This document shows, piece by piece, positions 13,758 to 22,422 of a DNA stretch of 33,481 nt (the first letter of the stretch is position 1; every line of letters starts with the position of its first letter). A model generated the notes under the pieces. The model worked only from the letters and a program-made list of their open reading frames with translations. It was not told where the DNA came from and did no database searches. Origin of the DNA: a virus; the IMG/VR virus record IMGVR_UViG_3300005510_000010, positions 1-33,481 of that record. One strand, 5' to 3'. Both the position numbers and the translations under genes were made by a program.

Positions 13758-16700
13758 TTATCTTGTACCTGTTTTACCTGTAACAACACCTCTTATAAAA
13801 TCAACTGGTCCTTTAGGTTTAGCATAGCCACGTTGTACATCTCGTAAATAACCAAATGTTCTACCTAATGGTGTAAATGGAATGCCAGTTCTTAATGTAA
13901 CCAAGGTAGAAACATCTCTTATTTGTTTTCCTGTTGTACCTTCTAAACCTTCTTGGAATATTGTTATGGGAAGATCTAGTATTACACGAGCCGAATCTTG
14001 CAATGCTTCAATACTTGGGCTAGAAACTATATCGTCATCCCAAGGCAGATCATTTTGAGCATTTATTGGGATAAGTGCAAGTTGTCCTACTACAGGTATT
14101 AAACCTGCCTTGTAACCCATAATATCTCCTAAAAATGCTTTAGCTACATCATCATGTATATAGCCATCATCATCTTTGTCTTCTCCTAATCTGCCACCTA
14201 AACCACGCATAATAAGACCTGAGATTATTGCTGGCATAAGAATAGTGTACAGATATAAATAAAATCCTTGCTCTGTTCCTATACCTTTATTTTTATAACC
14301 TATTTCATCTTTAACTAACTTTTGATATTGCGTAAAATCTAAATTTGCAATCATATTAAAGTAACCAGTAAATTGTGTTAATGATTGAATTATGGGGTCC
14401 ATGTTTTGAAATGCTGCTCTGTCTTCTGGCAATAAACTATCTTGTGTCATACGAACATTTGCATCTGCTTGTTTAATAGCTTCAGCCATTACCTCTTCAT
14501 TGCTCATAGTTACAGGCATTCTTTCAGTTACTTGGTTAACAGTTCCAATCCAGACAATAGCGTCAGTTATACCTTGAAATGTTTGTTGTAAAAAATAACC
14601 ATGAGCTTTACTCCACTCTTGCATTTTTTGAAAATTATCCGGATTTATAATTAAATCGTTTAACCTGCCTTGAATATCAAATATTAAATTCTGTTGTCTA
14701 TCTGCCATGAAAGGTGATGCTGCGGCAATTTTTTGCATTGTGCCTTCTCTATCTTTCATGTATTCAATTATGCCTTCTATTAAATGTCTAGGTTTTACTT
14801 TTATAAGTGCAGGGAATAAACCTGTAAGTTGTGTAAATGCGTTTGTTAAATTTCCAAACATTATTCCCATACCAGTTCTACGTTTACCAATTTGTATAAG
14901 TGCGTCAGCTTTTGGACCAAGCACACTAGGTGAATATGTTTTTTGACTAGCTGCTGATTTTAACCAAGGCATTATCATTTCATCTTTAATAGTTGGATCT
15001 ATAATTTTTAATAACTTTGTAAATTCTTTATCGTCTATTATTTTTAATAAATCTTTGATTACTGGTTGTATATGGGCATAACGTAGTGTGTCATCTATAT
15101 GTTTTGTCATATAGCCTAAATGCAATGATAGTGGTTGTGCAAACTGCTCATTACGTTTTTTTGTCATACCGTTTTCAACTTTTGGTAATGAATTTTTAAA
15201 CTCCATTTTTGCGGTACTTATTTCATCTTTAATATTTACATCTGTCATATTTGGATCACCTTTAGCAGGTACATAACCTCCTTCAAATTCGCCAAATCTA
15301 TTCACAATTGGCGTTGGTTTAACTATTTTAAAATAATATCCTTCAGTTTCTTTATGTGCTTTTTGCAAAAGAGGTAACATCTTTTTATTTAAATCCCATA
15401 CTGACTGTAAAAATATAAAATCTTGTTTTGTTAAATGTCCCTCGTTAATCATACGTTCTACAAACGCATCCCAATGAGTTGAATCTAATGACCCATCTTC
15501 GTTAAGTTTGCCCCATTTTCTGCCAAGTAATAATTTCTTTTTATTGCTGTCGTTACCTGTATGCAGCATAGCTCCAAGCAATTCAACTTTTCCTCTGCCA
15601 TTACTTTCTGCTCCAAATTTATATGCTTGAGACTCTTCAGAAACCATTGCAAATTCATTTGCCATAATTTCTGTATTACCAAAATCAACAGCACCAACTA
15701 ATTCTGCATATTCTTTTGTATAAATAGTTTGATCTACTCTGTATTCATCTAATGCTGATCGCATTGGAAACCATAACGTATTATAAAAATCACCTAATTT
15801 GCCATCTTTTAATTCTAATACTGCTGAAAGAAATCCCGGATTTACACCTTGTGCTCCATCCATCATGTCAACCCACGGTTCCATTCTTCTCAGTTTTGCT
15901 CCAAATCCTAACAACCCTAAAAAATCGCCATATGATGTTGGTACAGCTTCCGTTGTTCCAATAGGTGTTGCTGCTCTAGCACTTAATCTTTTACTTCTAG
16001 ATATCATTACTTTCATACGATTATTTAAAGTATCTTTTAATGGCTGTATATCTACTAATTCACCTTGTATTCTCATTTGATTTTGACGTAAAGATTGATG
16101 CCATAAAGACTCCATCAAATCATTTAAATTTAAAAATTCTTCATAAGTTAAATCTGTAATATCTGCCTGACCTTCGGCTGCTTGTGTGTCCTCAATCATA
16201 GGCTTAAGTTCTTCATACATATATTTGTCATATTCTTTCATATTTTCTACATACACCATTGGATTTTCTACTATTGGTCCAATACCATAAGAAGATAATA
16301 TTGCTCTACCCGCACTTACTAAATCTGAATTTCGTTGACTTTTGCCTTTTTTAAATAATTTTTTATCAGATCCAAAAAACTTGTTAAATAAAGAATCTCT
16401 ATTTGTAACTTGTTTTCTATATTGTTTTTGTATTTCTATAGCTTCTTTTGCTAGTTGATTGTTTAAAAGTTGTGATCGTTTTGCTTGTACAACATCTCTA
16501 ATAGAATCAGCATCTTTTCTTTTCATTGCTTTTTCAGCTTCTTTTAACGCATTAGCTTCTGCTCTTGTAAATACTGACGGTCTTATTTCTGATAATTTCA
16601 TTTCTGCCAATATATCTTGAGCAACTTGTTTTGCAGCAGCAACTTGATATCTTACTGGTTGCATAGCTTTTGTTAAAAATCCTAGTTCAACTGCTATAAA

Positions 16701-19700
16701 TCTTGCTCTTGCTTCGTTATGTATTGCTTCTTGTACTTGTAATTCTAATTGTCTGTCATCAATTAAATCACTATGTTCTTCTAACATACGATGATCTGTA
16801 CGTTCTTTTACAACATCTTGTATAGGTCTTATTTCTAATAATGCATTTACCAATGATTCTCCTGATGGAAACCCAAACATATCTGCTACAACTTTTGCGT
16901 CTAAACCGTTTTTTCTAACCATGCCATTTTGACCAGTACCTAGTTTTTTTATATCTGCTTTTGCTACGTCTTCGTCATAAAATGGTATTAAATTTTTGAT
17001 GCTATTAATAGATAATTTATGAATACCTTTTGTTTTTACTAATTCACCTTTTTCATTATAAGTTTCACCACGTTTTAAAAATGATTGGACTTTATAAACT
17101 GGATCTTGTTTTAATTTTTCAAGTTCTTCTTGTTCTATTTTTTGACGCAATTTAAGAACTTTTTTATCAAATTGTTTTTTGACTTTTTCTCTTTTGTTAT
17201 TTAACCAACGCACTTGTCTCATGCTTTGCCGTGTCATTATTTCTATTGATTCGTTTTCTGCTTCTTCTAATGCTGCTGTATATTCTGCCCACTCTGTATC
17301 ATTCATCCCACTTTGTTCTTGTGTTTGGAACATACCTTTCATGTCATATATTGCATTTGCTTGTACTATGTCTTCATCAACAGCTAACATTCTGTCCATT
17401 ACGTTTCTTACTTCGTCAGTAAGCATAGGCAAGTCTTGACCAGTTTCTTGTTTATAAGCAGCGTTAACTTTGTAAATAACATCTGTATAAACTCTTTTAA
17501 TAAATCTACTAAATTTCCTAAACATTTCTTGTAATGCCGTGCTTGGAGCTTTACCTTCAAACAGATAAATTTCAAAGTTATATGCAAATGATTCGTGGTA
17601 CTTTCTTTTTTGATCAATGTCAAAAGATTTCCATGTTTCTAAATCTTTTACACCCCAAAAATCTAATAAAATATTAAAATCATTTATTAGTTCTAATGGG
17701 GCATTTTCTCCTGTAACTATATTTTCTAATACAGTTAACATATAGTGAGCACTCTCATGTGCAAAAGTTGAGAAATCTGCTTGTGTAGTAAATAATGCTG
17801 TTAATGTATCCGGTTGAAAACGACCTCTAGCACCGTCAGAATCTTGTTGCTGTGCAAACTCTCCAACGTTTACTCGAATAGATCCTCCGTAGACAAGATT
17901 TCCTTCAGCATCTGTAAGTCTGATGTTGAAATCTCTTCGTCCGTTAGGGAATTCATCATTTGGTTCAAGGATTTTTGGGTCAACCCTGATGGGAACTGCT
18001 GTATCACCATAGCCAGTATCCGTGATAGCTCTGGTGGTAACGTAGACATCAGGTTCTCCAGCACTTCTAAGTTCACCTGTCGCTCTGATTCGTTCTGCGT
18101 TTCTTCTACTGGTGTGGTGGTAGACGGTGACAGTTCCATCTGGGTTGAGAGGGAGTCCTGTGGTTTCGTCAATTCTTCCTTGTTGTTGGAAAGTTCCATC
18201 ATCTCCTCGTACCTCTCCTCTTCCTCCAGCATCAGGTTGTGTTCCTCTTGATTGCTCAACGGCCTGTAACTCATCATCCACCTCCTGTATTGCAGATTGT
18301 ATGTCTTCATCTGGTATACCTATTCTAGCAGCAAATTCAACAGCAGCATTGGCATAATCAGGTGCTTCATTATCTTCGTAATTTGTTTCTACTACTGCTT
18401 CTTTTAATTTTGCAGAATCATATAATTTTTTTTCTGGATACCAAACAAGTGCTTGCAAATCTGCCATTGTTAAAGAAGGATAATCTTTTTGCAAAACTTC
18501 TAATACTTGTGCAAAAACTTTTTCTATATTTCTTCTTTCTGGAGCACCACTTGGTGCTTCTTTTTGACCATCATTATCTTTAGCTAATAAATTACCTCTT
18601 TTACGCAAGTAGTCACCAAGAGAAACTGTGGCATCATCTTTTCTTGGCTTACCATTAATTTCTACATATATTTCTTTATGTTTTGGATCTTCTTTAAAAG
18701 TAGCTATTTGTGCCATTAATTTACGATTTTCTTCTGTAGTAGATGCTTTTTCAATATCAATAGCTAATTGATCAAGGTCACCTATTGTAAGTTTTCTGCC
18801 AATAATTGTTTCAAACGCTTTTTTCTGTGTCTTAGTTAAAGCTTTAATTATTTGTTTTATTTGCCCTCTTTTTATTTTTGCTTGTTTTTGTTTGTTTAAA
18901 ACTAACGTACCTGTCATGCGACCCCATGTACGCATAGCCCATCTATCTAAAGTTAATTGGTCATAGTTGCCATTTAAATTTGCAAAAAATCCATTACCAA
19001 TTTTTGGACCCATTATTGCAGCACCATAAACCATTTCATCTAATCCATAACCACCGCCTACTTTTATTTGTCTTCCATTTTTATATGTTCCTACAAACTC
19101 ATGCACTTCTCTTACAGTATGCATAGTTCTCATAAATTCTTCTATTTCTTTAAAAGATTTTCTATCAAATAATAAATTTAATATTTTAAAAGATTTTTCC
19201 ATTGCTGCTCTTGCAGTACCACCTGTCTTTTCGCCTTGTGCATTTAACATTTTTTCTGGCAATCTGCCTTTACCTTCACCTAGTTCTTCTTCTGACCTCA
19301 ACCATTTTTCATATACATCTGCTGCATACTCATAATTTTTATCTACTTTTATACCGTTAGATGTAGCTGCTAATGCCCATTTAAATACAAATTCATGTCT
19401 TTTATCAGTAGCAACTTTTGGATATACAAGAGAAAGTATTCGTACTGCTTTAGATACTTTTTCGTCATACCAACCAACAGCATTTGCATTTTCTGTCAAA
19501 GCAAATCGTGCGTCTTCCAATAAAGTTCTTACAAGATATTTTTCTGTTTCTACACTAAAATCTGCTAAATTTACACCTGCTTTTTTAGCAGCAGCTTGTA
19601 TACGACCTTGTATTTCTAATTTAAAATCACGATTAGTTGCAAAAGGTTTACTCTTTGCAAAATCAAAATTTTCTAAAATTCTTGCTAATTGAAATACTTC

Positions 19701-22421
19701 TTCTGATACTGGCTTGCCTTGTTTTTGTGTTGCTTTTTGTTCAAAGGATTCTGTAACTTGTTGTTTATATATGTCATTTATTTCGTTAGACCAGTTACCA
19801 CTATTGTCTACAGACTTAACAGCATTTGCATCAAAAACAGCTACCTCTACTATTTCTCCAGAATTATTAACCATAATGACACCATCATGTCCTTCGTTAA
19901 TTAATTTATCTTTGTATGCATTTGCCGCTGCTTTACCACCATCTTTATTTTGTGATTTAATCCCACTATTTACATTTACTGTTTTTGGATTTTCTAGACG
20001 TACATACAATTCTAATATTTTTTTATCTTCTGTTTTTTTTCTAAATCTACTTTTTTTAATGTCAGCATAAATCTTTGCCAATCCTTTGTTAGGAGTAACG
20101 TATATGCCTTTGCCTAAATACCCTGTGTCTAATCTGTTTGGGTGTTCTAAATCAAACTGTCTTATATTGTCTGTAGTTCCGTGGTAAAAAACCATTGGTG
20201 TACCATCTTTATTAACCATTTTCGATTTACGAAACCAGTTTTTAAATAATGGCGAATCTGTTTTTATTGTTCCGTCTTGATTAAAATATTGTTGACCAAA
20301 ATTTTTACTTTTAGTGTCTAATTGAATGTTATAAAAATGATCGTTTATAAATTGTGAAGGTGTTTGATTTGTGTATTGAGAATATGTTTTTGCAAAATTT
20401 CCTATTAGTCGTGATAAAAACCGGGCATTATGTGGTTTGTAAATATTTAAATTCTTTAATTGGTTTGTAATTTGTAATTCTATTTGTCTTGATTCTTCTT
20501 GATCTTGTAATAATTGGTCTTTTTGTTTACTAACTTCTTCTTTCATTGCTTTTAATATTTCTGGCTGGTCTTTAAAAAATTGATTAGCTTCTGTCAAACT
20601 CATTTGGTCACTACCAAATTTTATATGTGGTTTTAATGACTCATCAAATTTTGTACCAGAAATATTTGCTAAATAATCACCAGTTTTTATTTGTATAGTT
20701 GTTCCTGATAAACCTTGTTTTTCTGCATTTTTTAATTGATTAGCAAGTTCTGGTGAAAACAATTCTAATTGCTGTTCTGTAATAGCATTGTTATCTAATT
20801 GTTGTTTGAATTCCTGTGCATTTATATGTATTGTGTCTGCATTATTTTGATCGGCTAATTGTTGTACCCAGTTTTGCCATGCAGTTTTATTTCTTTTTTT
20901 TGTTACGTCATCTTTAGATATTTGACTTAACTTAGATAATATTGCGGTATCTTTTTTTGCTTTGCTCGCCGCTGTAAAATCAGTTGCAAAACTACCTATT
21001 GACGGCAATAAACCAAATAAAACCATACTTCTAAAAGTCATATCCATTGTGTTATAAATTCTGTCTCCTATTTCTACTGCACTAATTGGAGTTACTCCAT
21101 CTTCAAATTCAGCAAATAAATTTATACCTGCAATTGCATTTAATTCTTGTAATAATTCTGTAGTAAGTTCTACTCCTACGTTAGACATATATTGTGTTGC
21201 ACCTCTAAATAATGCTGCTTTATATGTAAGTTTGCGTCCACCGTTACTTAAAACATTTTTTGCAAATACTCTGTTTATTGCTTTATCTAATCCAGATTTT
21301 TTCATTAATGGACTAGTTAATGGGTCAATAAGTTTTAAGTAACCCGGTGCACTTTTTTTTAAAACACGAGAAAAATATTCTATTCCTACTCTTTCAATAG
21401 CAGCTTCACTCCATCCAGTTATTTCTGCTAATACTTGTGCTCTTTCTACACTTATACCTCTACTTCTTGCTTCCATATATTGATGACCAGATGCTATTTG
21501 TTTCATGTCTAAAGTCATTTTGTTGGTATAAGCATTCATACCAGTAAAGAGACTTATAAATGGTGAAACTACCTGACCAATTGCGTAACCAACTCCGTAG
21601 CCCATAAAATTGCCACCGCCATCATTACCAAATAATTGAGAGAAAAAAGTTGAAGTAAGTGCTTTTGTTGCAACATCTGTTCCCTTGGCTGTTACTAAAC
21701 CTGCTGTGATTGCTTCAATTTGACCACCACGCAATAAACCCGGCATATATGCGAAACCTTCAAGAAGACCAATACCATTATTGTCGTATTCTCTTAATCT
21801 TTCTTCCATTACTCTTAATGCTTCTAAGTCATCTAAATCTTGTTGAGTGGGCACATATCCTTCTTCAAATCCTCTTTTTGTATCTAAAAACGGTACACCG
21901 TTTGTTTTTAAACGATCTCCAATGTCTCCCATTTCTCTTGCGATAGTTCCCCTTGCATCACCTTCGTAATAGTTTTGTGCTAACTTTTTAAAACCGGGAA
22001 ATAAACCTTCAGTTTTTTGTAGTCTGGGAATATTGTCATATGCTATTGCTGCAAAGTTAGGATCACGCAATTGTTTTGCCAACAATGGATTTACTAATGC
22101 TAAATCTCGTGCATTAAGATTTTGTATTTCTTGTTGTTTTTTTCTTTCCTCTAATATTTCTAATACACCTTCATTATCTAGTGCCATGTCAGGTGGTATG
22201 CCTAATTCTTCAGCTAATATCTGTGCTTTTCCAATTCTGTTTGGATCTTTTTTTTGTGCAAGACTAAGAACTTGTTTTAGTACTTCTTCTTTTTGTTTGT
22301 CTTGTACTTTAAAATAAGTATCAAACGGATTGTCATCTACATAATTATTTTGATTAGATCCGTAGCTTTCACCTAAAAATTGATCGTTTCCAACATTATC
22401 AAAAGGATTTGATGAACTCAT
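13758..22421 (-). CDS. 2887-aa polyvalent ejected protein (ART, zincin and LPD domains), gp16 position
   Basis: 2887 residues, far longer than T7 gp16 (1318), which sits at this point of the T7 order. Seen: a helical N-terminal part with a hydrophobic stretch (about 271-295). An ART-PolyVal-like ADP-ribosyltransferase domain at about 735-880 carries YHGTT (H747), LGKGIYVTP and EVAVFDANAVKS. A helical block near 1138-1170 has MGPKIGNGFFANLNG and QLTLDRWAMRTWGRMTG. A second ART-like domain at about 1430-1520 has VYHHTSRRNAERI and DVYVTTR. A zincin motif HESAH (1555-1559) is followed by DRMLAVDEDI. The C-terminus (2480-2887) resembles LPD38-type domains and ends FIRGVVTGKTGTR. Such polyvalent proteins are thought to enter the host with the DNA and act on host targets. 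GGAGG precedes the ATG. No transglycosylase motif recognised. Confidence 0.85.
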   Translation of the reverse strand: MSSSNPFDNVGNDQFLGESYGSNQNNYVDDNPFDTYFKVQDKQKEEVLKQVLSLAQKKDPNRIGKAQILAEELGIPPDMALDNEGVLEILEERKKQQEIQNLNARDLALVNPLLAKQLRDPNFAAIAYDNIPRLQKTEGLFPGFKKLAQNYYEGDARGTIAREMGDIGDRLKTNGVPFLDTKRGFEEGYVPTQQDLDDLEALRVMEERLREYDNNGIGLLEGFAYMPGLLRGGQIEAITAGLVTAKGTDVATKALTSTFFSQLFGNDGGGNFMGYGVGYAIGQVVSPFISLFTGMNAYTNKMTLDMKQIASGHQYMEARSRGISVERAQVLAEITGWSEAAIERVGIEYFSRVLKKSAPGYLKLIDPLTSPLMKKSGLDKAINRVFAKNVLSNGGRKLTYKAALFRGATQYMSNVGVELTTELLQELNAIAGINLFAEFEDGVTPISAVEIGDRIYNTMDMTFRSMVLFGLLPSIGSFATDFTAASKAKKDTAILSKLSQISKDDVTKKRNKTAWQNWVQQLADQNNADTIHINAQEFKQQLDNNAITEQQLELFSPELANQLKNAEKQGLSGTTIQIKTGDYLANISGTKFDESLKPHIKFGSDQMSLTEANQFFKDQPEILKAMKEEVSKQKDQLLQDQEESRQIELQITNQLKNLNIYKPHNARFLSRLIGNFAKTYSQYTNQTPSQFINDHFYNIQLDTKSKNFGQQYFNQDGTIKTDSPLFKNWFRKSKMVNKDGTPMVFYHGTTDNIRQFDLEHPNRLDTGYLGKGIYVTPNKGLAKIYADIKKSRFRKKTEDKKILELYVRLENPKTVNVNSGIKSQNKDGGKAAANAYKDKLINEGHDGVIMVNNSGEIVEVAVFDANAVKSVDNSGNWSNEINDIYKQQVTESFEQKATQKQGKPVSEEVFQLARILENFDFAKSKPFATNRDFKLEIQGRIQAAAKKAGVNLADFSVETEKYLVRTLLEDARFALTENANAVGWYDEKVSKAVRILSLVYPKVATDKRHEFVFKWALAATSNGIKVDKNYEYAADVYEKWLRSEEELGEGKGRLPEKMLNAQGEKTGGTARAAMEKSFKILNLLFDRKSFKEIEEFMRTMHTVREVHEFVGTYKNGRQIKVGGGYGLDEMVYGAAIMGPKIGNGFFANLNGNYDQLTLDRWAMRTWGRMTGTLVLNKQKQAKIKRGQIKQIIKALTKTQKKAFETIIGRKLTIGDLDQLAIDIEKASTTEENRKLMAQIATFKEDPKHKEIYVEINGKPRKDDATVSLGDYLRKRGNLLAKDNDGQKEAPSGAPERRNIEKVFAQVLEVLQKDYPSLTMADLQALVWYPEKKLYDSAKLKEAVVETNYEDNEAPDYANAAVEFAARIGIPDEDIQSAIQEVDDELQAVEQSRGTQPDAGGRGEVRGDDGTFQQQGRIDETTGLPLNPDGTVTVYHHTSRRNAERIRATGELRSAGEPDVYVTTRAITDTGYGDTAVPIRVDPKILEPNDEFPNGRRDFNIRLTDAEGNLVYGGSIRVNVGEFAQQQDSDGARGRFQPDTLTALFTTQADFSTFAHESAHYMLTVLENIVTGENAPLELINDFNILLDFWGVKDLETWKSFDIDQKRKYHESFAYNFEIYLFEGKAPSTALQEMFRKFSRFIKRVYTDVIYKVNAAYKQETGQDLPMLTDEVRNVMDRMLAVDEDIVQANAIYDMKGMFQTQEQSGMNDTEWAEYTAALEEAENESIEIMTRQSMRQVRWLNNKREKVKKQFDKKVLKLRQKIEQEELEKLKQDPVYKVQSFLKRGETYNEKGELVKTKGIHKLSINSIKNLIPFYDEDVAKADIKKLGTGQNGMVRKNGLDAKVVADMFGFPSGESLVNALLEIRPIQDVVKERTDHRMLEEHSDLIDDRQLELQVQEAIHNEARARFIAVELGFLTKAMQPVRYQVAAAKQVAQDILAEMKLSEIRPSVFTRAEANALKEAEKAMKRKDADSIRDVVQAKRSQLLNNQLAKEAIEIQKQYRKQVTNRDSLFNKFFGSDKKLFKKGKSQRNSDLVSAGRAILSSYGIGPIVENPMVYVENMKEYDKYMYEELKPMIEDTQAAEGQADITDLTYEEFLNLNDLMESLWHQSLRQNQMRIQGELVDIQPLKDTLNNRMKVMISRSKRLSARAATPIGTTEAVPTSYGDFLGLLGFGAKLRRMEPWVDMMDGAQGVNPGFLSAVLELKDGKLGDFYNTLWFPMRSALDEYRVDQTIYTKEYAELVGAVDFGNTEIMANEFAMVSEESQAYKFGAESNGRGKVELLGAMLHTGNDSNKKKLLLGRKWGKLNEDGSLDSTHWDAFVERMINEGHLTKQDFIFLQSVWDLNKKMLPLLQKAHKETEGYYFKIVKPTPIVNRFGEFEGGYVPAKGDPNMTDVNIKDEISTAKMEFKNSLPKVENGMTKKRNEQFAQPLSLHLGYMTKHIDDTLRYAHIQPVIKDLLKIIDDKEFTKLLKIIDPTIKDEMIMPWLKSAASQKTYSPSVLGPKADALIQIGKRRTGMGIMFGNLTNAFTQLTGLFPALIKVKPRHLIEGIIEYMKDREGTMQKIAAASPFMADRQQNLIFDIQGRLNDLIINPDNFQKMQEWSKAHGYFLQQTFQGITDAIVWIGTVNQVTERMPVTMSNEEVMAEAIKQADANVRMTQDSLLPEDRAAFQNMDPIIQSLTQFTGYFNMIANLDFTQYQKLVKDEIGYKNKGIGTEQGFYLYLYTILMPAIISGLIMRGLGGRLGEDKDDDGYIHDDVAKAFLGDIMGYKAGLIPVVGQLALIPINAQNDLPWDDDIVSSPSIEALQDSARVILDLPITIFQEGLEGTTGKQIRDVSTLVTLRTGIPFTPLGRTFGYLRDVQRGYAKPKGPVDFIRGVVTGKTGTR
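17821..18300 (-). other. GC-rich island over the second ART-like domain
   Basis: Counting by 60-nt lines gives about 47% GC across these 480 nt. Sampled flanks are lower: 33% at 17761-17820, 32% at 18361-18420, 27% at 17101-17160 and 13% at 19141-19200. The island encodes residues about 1375-1534 of the polyvalent protein, namely an acidic linker and the whole second ART-like domain, and stops just before the zincin. The composition suggests a recent domain acquisition from a higher-GC source. Confidence 0.75.
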
Positions 22422-22422
22422 A

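Noticed and set aside
17814-18310. Open frames of about 145 codons on both strands (17814-18251 + and 17870-18310 -)
   Set aside because: Both lie fully inside the polyvalent gene, in the GC-rich island where stop codons are rarer. Neither has a ribosome binding site or recognisable motifs, while the main frame carries the ART-like domain.
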